Shown piece by piece: positions 45,801-56,234 of a stretch of 64,000 bases of DNA (its first letter is position 1; each line of letters begins with the position of its first letter). The DNA is from Gautieria morchelliformis (Eukaryota; Basidiomycota; Agaricomycetes; Gomphales; Gomphaceae). The stretch covers positions 31,383-95,382 of the forward strand of contig WHVA01000440.1 in the NCBI GenBank assembly GCA_015179125.1, in the 5' to 3' direction. The notes below the pieces were generated by a model. It made no database searches. It worked only from the letters and a program-made list of their open reading frames with translations, and was not told the DNA's origin. Position numbers and translations under genes: made by a program.

Positions 45801-45969
45801 CTAGGTGGATACCCATGCTTCGCATGGGGGTGTAGGTCAAACACCTCGGTAAGGTCAAATGCATCAGCAAGGTCAAATGCATTGGGTAAATCAAACTTGG
45901 GATAAGTAAAACCCATCTCATTGCCATTGAAAGTAGCTATAAGTAACACATCAAGATAGGTAATGTCTC

Positions 45970-46840
45970 TACACATGTCTGCATGTGCCCAAGTATAGTG
46001 TGCATAGCATGTCCTCCATGCACAGTGTGTCCCTCAAATATAGCATGCTTATTGTGTGCCTGGTTTGTAACATGACCCCACACATAACATGTCCCCAAGT
46101 ATAGTGTGCATAGCATGTTCTCCGTGCATAGTGTGTCTCCACATGTAGTGTGTCCCCAAGTACAGTGTGCATAGTGTGTCCCACATGCATAGCATGTCCC
46201 TGGTTTGTAGCATGTCCCCAAACGTAACGTGTCCCTAAATTATAGCATGTGTGTCCCCCATGCATAGCGTGTGCACATGTGTAGCATGTCCCTACATGCA
46301 GTGTGTGTAGCATCTGCCTCAAGTATAGTGTGCAAAGTGTGTCCCCAATGCATAACATGTCCCCCAAGTATAGTGTGCATAGCATGTCCTTTGTTTGTAG
46401 CATGTCCCCCAAGTATAGCATGTGTAGAATGTCCCTTGTTTGTAGTGTTTTCCCCTGTAGTGTGTCCCTTGTTTGTACCATGTCCCCCAAGCATAGTGTG
46501 TCCCCACATATAGTGTGCACATCCCCATGCATAGCGTGCGCCCATGCATAGCATGTGTGTCCCCATGCATAGCATGCTTGTCCCCATGCATAACATGTGT
46601 GTCTCTACACATAACATGCATGTCCCCATAGCATGCGTGTCCCCATGCACAACATGCATGTCTCCACGCCTAACGTGCATGTCTCCACACCTAACATGCA
46701 TGTCTCCACGCATAACATGCATGTCTTCATGCCTAACATGCATGTCTCCATGCATAACATATGTGTCTCCATGGATAGCGTGCGTGTCCCCATGCATAGT
46801 GTGTGTAGCATGTCCCAATGGCATGTGTAGCATATCCCAA
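45970..46840. repeat. Irregular minisatellite in Hel-3
   Basis: Degenerate tandem copies around CATGCATAGCGTGTGTCCCCA with spacers of varying length. The core GTGTCCCCA is shared with the 17-mer in Hel-1. Long antisense frames here are repeat translations. Confidence 0.82.
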
Positions 46841-46879
46841 GGGCCTCAAAGTGAAGCAACCAGAGGCTGTCTTTTCATT

Positions 46880-47720
46880 AACTTGTAGCAAATTCAGGGA
46901 CATGTAACAATATCTATTTTGTGACATATAGATATAAATAAAATAGTAAAGGAAGCCATATTTAAGCAGCTGCTGTCATTAATTTTAGCAAAGTCAGGAT
47001 TATCTATTTTTTGAAAAATGTCAAAACAAATGTCCAGTACATTTAAGCTGAAGTTATTATTACTTTTAGCAGAGTCAAGATTATCTATTTTTCGAAAAAT
47101 GTCAAAAAAATGCACTGTACATTTAAGCTGGAGCTGTTGTCAATTTTCACAAATTCAGGATAATTTATTGACATCTATTTGTGAAAAAATGCCAAAAGAG
47201 TACAGTACATTGAAGCAGAAGCTGTTATTAATGCCCCTCCCAAGCCAGAGAAGCCCAGAGACTGACAGAGAAACCCAGAGCCCAGCCAAAGCCATAGTAA
47301 GCCAGCCACCAGTACAGCCAGAGAAGGAGTGCCTGGCAGCTTTACAGTAAATCAAACAACAAAACAAACCACATTTAAATGTAGAACCTATTGTCAGGCA
47401 TTTTAGAGGAAACTTATTGATGTCAATTTTCGAAAAAAACCTGAAATATATATATATATAAATACTTTTTTTCAGCACGGTCTTGGGATTTTATTTAAAT
47501 CTATTTTCGAAAAAAATCACAAAAATATAAAGCACATGTGACAATACAATATGATGAAAAAAAATAAAAAAATGGAACCAATAAAATTACAAACACAAAT
47601 AAAATAAAATACATGGGACTGCATTAAAAAAGAGATATTACCTACCAATAGAAAGCCAACCAAGCAAAGCAATAGATAGCCAGCCAAGCAAAGCAATAGA
47701 CAGCCAGCCAGCTAAAGGAG
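46880..47720. repeat. Diverged tandem repeats and AT-rich sequence in Hel-3
   Basis: At least three copies of the unit TTTTAGCAAAGTCAGGATTAT...TTTCGAAAAATGTCAAAA...TGTACATTTAAGCTG..., then (TA)n at 47,450-47,460, poly-A/T runs, and GCCAGCCAAGCAAAGCAATAGA repeats at 47,650-47,715. No gene seen. Confidence 0.75.
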
Positions 47721-47723
47721 GAA

Positions 47724-47936
47724 TGTAAATAACCCATGTACCTACATGTACATTAGTTATTATATAATCCCAGTGGGCCCCGTAGGGACCCACTGTATAG
47801 TTTATGCGTGGGAACCGGCTAGCGGCCCCCATCACATCTTACTCTTACCTGTCACTACGTAGCATTCAGAATACCACTCATTGGTCAAGTTCTGCAGTGC
47901 CCTTGTGATACAAGGTCCTAAGATCGACATCTTTAC
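47724..47936 (+). repeat. Gypsy-C 5' LTR
   Basis: 213 bp, TGTAAATAACCC...CATCTTTACA. TATA-like TTATATAATCC is near 47,757. A strong hairpin CAGTGGG...CCCACTG (around 47,771-47,795) lies just downstream of it. Confidence 0.92.
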
Positions 47937-48075
47937 ACCTTTTTGAACTATCCTGCGGTTGATCGCCACGCGACCAACCGATAGTGGATTCGAAGCAATC
48001 TTGAAAAAGATTGCTGTGTCGACGACTAAACATCGTTGAGACCCTCCAGTAGACCCTCTACTGTCGGCTGCGAGC

Positions 48076-49353
48076 ATGATGATTCCACGCAGTCGAAGAC
48101 GGACACGAGCGACGAGCTCGAGGTCCACACCCCAGGCGCAGCCCAGCGACACGACGGCTGACGCTATCCTGGACCAAGAGACCAGGACGATAGAAGACGG
48201 AGAGATCGTTGATCTCACCGCCCTCGTCCCCTCAGTAGAGAACGAGGAAAACCCCGACCACGTCTTGTCGAGCGTGGCCGAAGAAGAGACGACGCCGAGC
48301 GACGAGCCGGCACCGCCCCCCCATCTCCCTCTGCCCGAGGACAAAGGAAAGGGCAGAGAAGTCTCGCCGTCGTCAGACGGTAGAGCAACAACGTCGAGAC
48401 GGGCACAAAGCCACGACTCAAACCGACGCTCACGAAGTAGAGCGACGATGATCGTCCCTGAAGGAGGACGATGGCAAAAGAGACGAGCCCCAGACGATGG
48501 TCAGGACTCGGAATACTCAAGCTCTAGTCGCAAGAGCTCGAGGGCTCACACCATCGACCATGAGACGGCAGAGGCCCTGAACAAACAGGTGCAGGCTGCG
48601 CTGCACCGAAGCACGCTGACGCGCCACAAGCACGATCAGCTGGCATCGCAGCTTGACAACGCCACCGCCGCCCTAATGGCAATCGGCAAGGAACTCCACC
48701 AGGCAGAGGAGATCAGGCTGCAAGACGCAGCCACGCTGGAGGACGTCCAGAAAGCACTCCGCCCACGTGGGGAGCGCGACGCAACTCGTCTGAGCTCGCG
48801 ACAGTCCGCAGCTAACGAACGCAGTGGCGATGTGCACCGAAATGAGCGAGACAAACAGCGAATGCCGCCGCCAGCCGTCCCGGTCGAACAGGACGTAAGG
48901 TTCGGGAACGAACCTCAGGAGAAACCGGCTGCCCCAACGGACAGCCGTAAAACGATCCAACAGATCGTTAGGGATCAGGTCGCCTCAGAGCCTGACTCTG
49001 AAATGACGACCGAGAGCTTAGAGCTCGAAGTCGCACACTGGCAGCGTAAAGAAGCCACAGCCGCGCGCCGCCACACATGGGCACTCGAGCTACTAGCCAA
49101 GAACGCCGAAGAGACGGTGGCCCACAGCCACACCGCTCAGTTGCCCAACGAGCAGCTCACGCAAGCCGTGCAGGACGCACGGCAAGCTCGCGCAGGACGC
49201 ACGGCAAGCTCGCGCAGCCTACAACAGCAGGCTACGGATCCGCAATGCGGGGCTGACCGGGGACACCAGGCACAAAGAGCCCCCGGAACCGAGAGCACAA
49301 AATGCTCCCGATCCCGAGCCCGATCCGGGCCCGGGGCCCGTCAGGGCATATAA
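48076..49353 (+). pseudogene. gag: Gypsy-C gag, N-terminal region
   Basis: An open frame from ATG 48,076 encoding an acidic, Ser/Arg-rich disordered region, then coiled coil (NKQVQAALHRSTLTRHKHDQ, TAALMAIGKELHQAEE) and further helices. A perfect 22-bp tandem duplication at 49,174-49,217 shifts the frame; ignoring one copy, it joins the capsid frame (QARAAYNSRLRIRNAG). It therefore belongs to one long gag. It is intact apart from this duplication. Confidence 0.85.
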
Positions 49354-49393
49354 CAGCCTACCCCACGCGGCGTCACAAGCACGCGAGCGATCC

Positions 49394-51226
49394 ATGGCCC
49401 CAACGGAAGGCCAGGGAATGCCTGACCAGGCCGATGTCGTACCAACGGAGCCGTATGATGGGATCACACGGATGATCCGCGTGGCGTTAGCAGACGCCGT
49501 GGACACAGACCCGGAGAAGTCTGTGCTAGCGAAGGCCGGCGTAAAGTTGGCCCACCCCGAGCCATATGCAGGGGGATCGGACCTCGAAGAGTTTGAAATC
49601 TTCGTGGCAGCCATCCTATGATGGCTAAAAATGAACTGCCTCCTAGGGCCAACCAGCATTGACACGCAGGTCGGCTATGTGGGCACTCGCCTCACCGGCG
49701 AAGCCCAGGAATGGTTCCTTCGAAACGTTGAACGCTTCGATCGCCAGGTCCGCAGCTGGACGCTGGAATCAGTGATGCAAGGCCTTCAAAAAAGGTTCCT
49801 GCATACACTGACATACCATCACGCATCGAATAAATTTGACGCGGTCACGCAAGGCATGAAAACCGTTCAGGAGATGCTGAACGAGCTCACGAAATACGCG
49901 GCACGTATGATACAGCCGCCAGACGAGTACACGTTCCGGAGATGGTTCGTTTCGGCGCTGTGCGAAATGCTGCGCAACGAGGTCCTCAAAAAGGGCTATA
50001 ATGCCGAGAGCAGCTCAATAGAGCAACTCTTCGAGATGGCCCGGATGATCGAGGAGGCGTCCCGATACAACATGGGGATGCGCCGCGCAGAAAGCGCAGC
50101 AGCAACGGCAAGCGCCGCCCGGCTCACAGGGAGCAAGCCGTTGACACAAACGGGCCTGACCAGGCCCAGCCTGTTCGCAAGAAGCGGAACAGGTCAACGG
50201 CTACCACCCTCACGCCCAGCACAAGCTGGACGCCCGCCTGAAGCTAAACAGCCTCAAGCGTCAGGATCGTCCCTGCGACCTGCCCCACCGACGAAAACGT
50301 CGGGCCGGCCCAATGACAGGCCCAGCGGCAGCCAAAGCAACACCACATGCTTTGAATGCGGCCAACCTGGCCACAAGAAGGCAGAATGCCCCCGGCTTAG
50401 GTCCGGTATAAGGACAGCGGCCGTGAGGCACGACGGTGAAGCCGAGGATCCGGAGACGGATCCCGATCAAAACTCTCTTCAACAGATTGATGAAGAGGGG
50501 GAGGGTGATCCCCAACCCAACGACACTCCGGATAACGGAGACACGCCTGCTGAAGAGTGGGACCCTGAGCCGTCCCAATACTATGAATGGGACGAAGAGG
50601 TGGAGGACACCACCTACAGGTCCAGCATGATCAGATTCGCGCTGGAAGACGAAACCGCCACGAAAGTCATGGCGGCACGTACATCGACCACGCCAGACAA
50701 GGCGGCCGAGCCGGTGTATCACCACCGAAGCAAACACAGAACGCGGCCAACGCGTCCGCGTAGTGAGAACTGTACCCTATCGGGGTACTGGGAAATAAAC
50801 GGCGTAAAAGCCCACTGCCTGCTAGATAGCGGCAGCGAAGGGGTACTGCTGTCCCCCGAGTTCACATGAGCTACAGGGATGAAGACGTTCTCCCTGGAGC
50901 AACCAATCGCGCTGCAGCTAGCCTGCATAGGCAGCCGTTCCACAATCAATTATGGAACGAACACGACCATCAAGTTTGGTTGTGGGACATACGACGAATA
51001 CTTCGACGTAGCAAACGTCGAATATTACGACGCGATCTTAGGGACACCGTTCCTAAGGAGATTCGGCATAACCTTGGACTTCTCGAGCCCAGGGATGATC
51101 CGCAAGGGAAACGAGGTGATCCCCACGGGCAAGGTCTCATTCAACGACGACGAATCGAAGAACGAGGACAAAGGGCCACGGGTGAGCAGGATCACCCAAG
51201 CGCCGACGCCGAACCTGGCTCATTGA
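49394..51226 (+). pseudogene. gag: Gypsy-C gag capsid, zinc knuckle and protease
   Basis: The same frame continues across TGA at 49,619-49,621 (expected Arg) and 50,867-50,869. The capsid region includes GTRLTGEAQEWFLRNVERFD, FDAVTQGMKTVQEMLNEL and RRWFVSALCEMLRNEV. The knuckle CFECGQPGHKKAEC is complete (CX2CX4HX4C). The retropepsin has HCLLDSGSEGVLLSPEFT with catalytic D-S-G, then YYDAILGTPFLRRFGITLDF. The block ends at TGA 51,224-51,226, after which the same frame continues into RT. Confidence 0.9.
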
Positions 51227-53281
51227 AGCCAGGAGGACGAGTCGCGGAACGACTCGTCCTCGAACTCACCCTACAGTCGTAGGGAGAGACGCTCTCACCT
51301 AACGGTGAAAGCGATAGGAAAGAGGAAAGCGGGCCTGTGCGCCATGGGACCTAATAGACGCCAACAGCGCCTAATGGCTTCTAAGCCAACCATTACCATC
51401 ATCCTCATGGATGATGACCTTCCTCACCTCCGCGAGGAATGTATGGAAAGAATCACTGACCTAGTCAGTGGAATTCCATTAGAACTCCCGCCACTGCGGG
51501 AGATCAACCATGAGATCAACCTCATCGATCCCAACAAGCACATGCGGTATCGACTACCGAAATGCCCCAAACACTTCCGAGAGGAACTGTCGGCAAAGAT
51601 AGAACGATACACCACTGCAAAGTGGTGGATTCCGGCAGTAGCGCAGCAGGCAGTGCCCATGCTGTGTGTGCCGAAGAAGAACGGTACGTTGAGAACCGTC
51701 TTCGATCTGCGCCAACAGAACGAAAACACGGTGAAGGACGTCACACCCTTCCCGGATCAGGATATCATACGCAGCGACATGGCTCACTGCTGATATCGAA
51801 CTAAACTCGATATGTCAGAAGCATATGAGCAGATCCGGATCCATCCGGATCACGTAGCAAAGACAGCCTTTGCCACGATCCTCGGCACCTTCAGGAGCCA
51901 GGTGATACAGATGGGGGACTGTAACGCCCCATCAACATTCCAACGGCTGATGACAGCCATTTTCCGCGACTGCATAGGTCGCTTCGTCCATGTATACATG
52001 GATGACATCTTCATATTCTTGCTCTCAATACAAGAGCATGAAGAGCACCTCTACATCGTCTTTGACAGACTGAGGAAGAACCACCTCTTTCTGAGCAAGA
52101 AAAAGGTGGACCTCTACTCCATCCGAATGGAGTGCCTCGGCCATATGATCGATGGCCGAGGGGTACATGCCGACGAGGATAAGATGCAACGCATCCGCGA
52201 GTGGCGCAGGCCACGGACGTTCAACGACGTCCAGCGTTTCCTCGGGCTCGTACAGTATCTGGCACACTACATGCCGGATGTTAGCGCATATACCACCCTG
52301 CTATCGGGCTGTGCGCATAATAACCGTCCATTCGAATGGACACCACTGCTCAACAAATGCTGGCAAAGCATTAAGGCGTTGGCCTGTAAGGCCCCGATCC
52401 TGCGTCCAGTAGACGCAAGGTGCCCAGAGCCGATCTGGGTGATCACCGACGGATCAAAAGCCGGTGTCGGTGCGGTCTACAGCCAAGGTCCTGACTGGAA
52501 AACTTGTTGACCAGCCAGCTTCTTGTCAAAGAAGTTCAGCGTTGCTCAGCAACACTACCAGACTCACGAGCACGAGACGATCGCGGTGCTCGAGGCTCTC
52601 ATGAAATGGGAGGACAAACTGCTGGGGCGAAGGTTCACCCTCGTCACAGACCACAAGGGACTTGAGTACTTCGAGACCCAAAAGAGCCTATCTGACCGAC
52701 AGGTCAGATGGTGGGAGTTTCTATCCCGGTTCAATTTCAACACCGTTCATGTAGACGGTGTAGAGAACAAGGTAGCGGACTGCCTGTCGCGCTACTACGA
52801 GAGCAACACGAGTGATGACAATCACCCGGACCACGTCTTCGTGAACGCAGATGCGCGTTTAGACCCGGACGGTGAGTTATTGCCCACCGACCGGTATGTC
52901 GAGCTGCAAACAGCGGCGACAAGACGCTCTAAACGCCTCGCTGAGAAGACAGAGGCGAGAGTAACAGAAGCCGCTGCATTAAACGAGGGCTCACCAGAGC
53001 CCGCAATCGTCGCCACGTCCAGCGACGACGACGATGACGTCAGAGCCATCGCCGCAGGGAATGACGGCGCACCCCTGCGCCGGATCGTCGAGCAAGGTGT
53101 AGACCTGTCTAAGGTCCTACGAGACGCGTACCATAGGGACGCCATGTTCACAAAGATCATGGCGCACCCGGACGCGCACCTGAGATTCGGGATCCGGGAC
53201 GGGCTGATCTGGACTAAGAATCAGCTCAAGAGAGACATCATTGCCGTCCCCCGCTCTGTTCTTCAAGGGGGAAGGAGGCTG
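51227..53281 (+). pseudogene. pol: Gypsy-C reverse transcriptase and RNase H
   Basis: Same frame as gag. RT motifs: WWIPAVAQQAVPMLCVPKKN, TVFDLRQQNENTV, LDMSEAYEQIRI, GDCNAPSTFQRLM and the catalytic FVHVYMDDIFIF. RNase H: WVITDGSKAGVGAV, QTHEHETIAVLEALMKWE, LVTDHKGLEYF. TGA codons at 51,791-51,793 and 52,508-52,510 interrupt the frame, both where Arg is plausible. A charged linker leads to the integrase and is cut at 53,281 by LTR-D inside GGRRL|VEQPFPYK. Confidence 0.92.
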
Positions 53282-54775
53282 TGTTTTGGAACCCTTCAAG
53301 ACTTTGGTGTTATTGCTAACGCCTCTGTCTATCAGAACGTGTCGTTTACACGACTAGTAGAATACCAATTCAATGCAGCAGCACAACTCCGGAAATAATT
53401 TAATATTGTACCTTGGTTGCAATCTGTGTAATAACTAGTCCAAGTTATTACAGGTAGAAGGCAATGCGTTTCTTAGCTGCACTGAACAATAAACTAAAAG
53501 AGTGTGTAGGTTCAAGGACACTATCGGGGTCCAAGAGTATTCCTTTTAATAAAGAGGGAATAGGCTCCGCAGGAGAGTTTGTAAGTGGATTGGGTCGACC
53601 AACGTCAATGCACTGCAATAACGAGAGAGTAATGTGAAGTGGCTTTCGCGCACAACTTGACTTGACTTGTGAAAGTCACTGAACAGGAAAATCAACTGAA
53701 CAGCTCGTCTCGGGTATTGGAGTGCTAATTGACAAGAAAATCGATTGCCAACCTCACTCTGTAGAGTTTCACCCAGCGTGTTAGGCTAAGTGGCTAAGCA
53801 GTAAAGCAACTACTTAACTAAGAATAGTTACTCTAAGCAAGAGTAGTATTCTAGTTTGGGTTAGGAACTTAGATAAGATGTGCAAGTCACACAAGCTGTG
53901 TAGGATAGAAGATGGGTAGATTGATTGCTCAAAGGGCAGGCAAAGGGCCTCCTTTTATATTGTAATGTACAGGAGCTTAGTAAGCAGGTAGAACCTTCTA
54001 TCTATTAATGGAATGGGGGAAGAAGCTTGTGGAAGATGGAAGAAAGGGTTGGAAGAAACTGGCTGTTTCCAGGGGACTCTACCATGCTTCCTACCAATCA
54101 GAGCTTGATTTGTCAGGAATGACTCACTGAAAAGGGTCATGTGCCATAGCACAGCTTGGCTGAGTCATGTACTCCTGACTCACCAAGTTGTGCCTGGATT
54201 GGTTGAGTCATTGAGGCTGTATCTCCAGATAACCATGTATTTTCAGAAGCTGAGTAAGCAGTTCTGAGCCAATTAGGGCTCTGTAGCCATGATTACTAAG
54301 AGCACTGCTTAGCACAGCTGGGCATAGCCTGGTACAGCCCAGTTGTCATGACTGACCATGATCCCCATTGTTTGGTGAAGCCAAACAGGCTGGCACAGTG
54401 GCTGCATATAGCAACTGTTTGGGACTCAGCTGGAAATACTGAGTGAGCCATCCTGCCGGACTTGTGGGTGCTTGGGTGACCATAAGTCCGAAAATGCGGC
54501 CACCGCCGAGGTGCCCAGCGGAGTTTGAAATAGAGCGCCGAGAACAGAGTTGTGGGTGCTAGAGGATCCACAACTCTGTAATGACAGAAAAATGGTAGTT
54601 TGAGCCATGGAGACTTTGGAAAAATAAGGAAAAATATGAGTTAACTAGAGGAATGTTTGAAAAGCCTTTCCCCAGTTATATTAACAGCATACAGATACTG
54701 TTAATTCCTCAAATGTGTTTTTACATGTTGTCAAGACAAAAAGAAAAGACTAGGGCTGGTTGAGCAGCCTTCCTT
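53282..54775 (-). repeat. LTR-D copy, minus strand, in Gypsy-C
   Basis: It starts TGTTTTGGAACCC, the complement of the LTR-D 3' end; the other end is diverged (CAGCCTTCCTT). The target duplication GGCTG is exact (53,277-53,281; 54,776-54,780). The TATA complement CCTTTTATAT at 53,951-53,960 confirms orientation. The host frame is restored on removal. Confidence 0.88.
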
Positions 54776-56133
54776 GGCTGGTTGAACAGCCGTTCCCCTA
54801 CAAGCTGATCGAAATTATCATCGATTGGGCACATCAGATAGTCGGCCACTACGGCCATCTGAAGACTTCGAACTACGTTCGAAGAGCATATTGGTGGCCG
54901 GGCATGAACCCAGACATAGAAGCGTTCTGCACATCGTGCGCGAGGTGTCAGATGACGAAAACCGGGCCACAACGGCCCAAAGGCCTACTATATAGCCTAC
55001 CCATTCCGGATAGGCCGTGGCAGTCGATTGGCATCGACTTCATGGGGCCCCTGCCCAAGTCCAACGACTGTGACTACCTGATGGTAGTCATCGACCGACT
55101 AACGTCGCTCGTACACCTCGTGCCAACCACGACGAGCATGTCAGCCAAGGGAGTAGCCTGGCTGTTTCTGAAAGAGGTCATCCAACTGCATGGAGTTCCC
55201 GACTCCATCGTCTCGGACAGAGACTCAAAGTTCACGTCGATCTTCTGGCGTGAACTCCAGCGACTGATGGGGACTAAGCTCCTCATGTCAACTGCCTTCC
55301 ATCCACAAATGGATGGAGCCACCGAGCGGGCAAACCGCTCGATCGGCCAGATATTGCACGCGGTCATCAGAGACGATCAGAAGGATTGGGCAGTGAAATG
55401 CCCAATGGTTGAGGTCGGCCTCAACAGCAACATCAGCGCGACCACAGGATTCGCACCTTTTGAGCTGAACCACGGCTATATGCCGCAGATAGACCTCCCC
55501 ATATCGGCGGACACCCCATTCAAGGGGGTGGCCCGATTCGCACATCAGGCAAAATGGAACCTGATGGCGGCACACGATGCAATCATAGAGCATTGAGTGA
55601 TGCAAACGTTTCATGCAAATAAGAAACATATGGTGAGCGACAGGTATGCGGCCAACGACCGCGTCTACCTTTCGACACAAAACCTAACTCTCCCGAAAGG
55701 AAGAGCCAGAAAGCTAGTCCCGTGGTACATCGGACCGTATCGCGTCGTCGAGGCTCACAACGACGCCTCGACGGTGACCCTCGATCTTCCCGACGAACTG
55801 AAAAGCTGTCGCATTTCACCGGTCTTCCATTCAAGTCTCGTGCGGCGATACGAGGCTAACAACGACGAATTGTTCCCTCGTCGCAAGGCCAAGTCATTTT
55901 ATGACTTCGGAGCAAATGACGATGAGGAGTGGCTCGTCAACGAGATTATTGCACATCGATGGATAAACTCGACGGACCTTGAGTTCCAGGTCCGTTGGAC
56001 CCTAGGCGATGTGACATGGGAACCCATGTCGTCCTGCAAGGACCTCGAAGCCCTAGATAGCTACCTAGAGCTTCGGGGGTGGGCAAGCCACGCAACCTCC
56101 CCAGACGCCGCTAGACGCGTCTGTCACGTGTAG
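54776..56133 (+). pseudogene. pol: Gypsy-C integrase and chromodomain
   Basis: The HHCC finger spans WAHQIVGHYGHLKT to CTSCARC. The catalytic core shows SIGIDFMGPLP, SIVSDRDSKFTS and HPQMDGATERANRS, i.e. D, D and E present. TGA at 55,594-55,596 follows AIIEH, where Arg is expected. The end domain has LVPWYIGPYRVVEA, RISPVFHSSLVRRY and a chromodomain-like EWLVNEIIAHRW...FQVRWTLGDVTWEP. Chromodomains can direct integration to modified histones. The stop is at 56,131-56,133. Confidence 0.92.
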
Positions 56134-56234
56134 ACCACGTGACGCGCCGGCCACGGCGCGGTTAAATTTTCACCTCGGATCTTTCCGAGGGTGCATCGCT
56201 TCTTGGAAGCAACCACCATCATCTACCCACGAAG

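Larger units (their letters stand above)
45801..47723 (-). mobile_element. Hel-3: non-autonomous Helitron, 3' part (continues at 58,467)
   Basis: CTAG at 45,801 with hairpin CCCATGC-TTC-GCATGGG, then about 160 bp of shared 3' sequence. The interior holds an irregular minisatellite and diverged tandem repeats like those of Hel-1. It is interrupted at 47,724 by Gypsy-C and resumes at 58,467 after target duplication AGGAA. It has no coding capacity. Confidence 0.7.

Noticed and set aside
45969-46859. Minus-strand ORFs up to 197 codons rich in His, Met and Cys
   Set aside because: Readout of the irregular minisatellite in Hel-3; the same words repeat with no domain.
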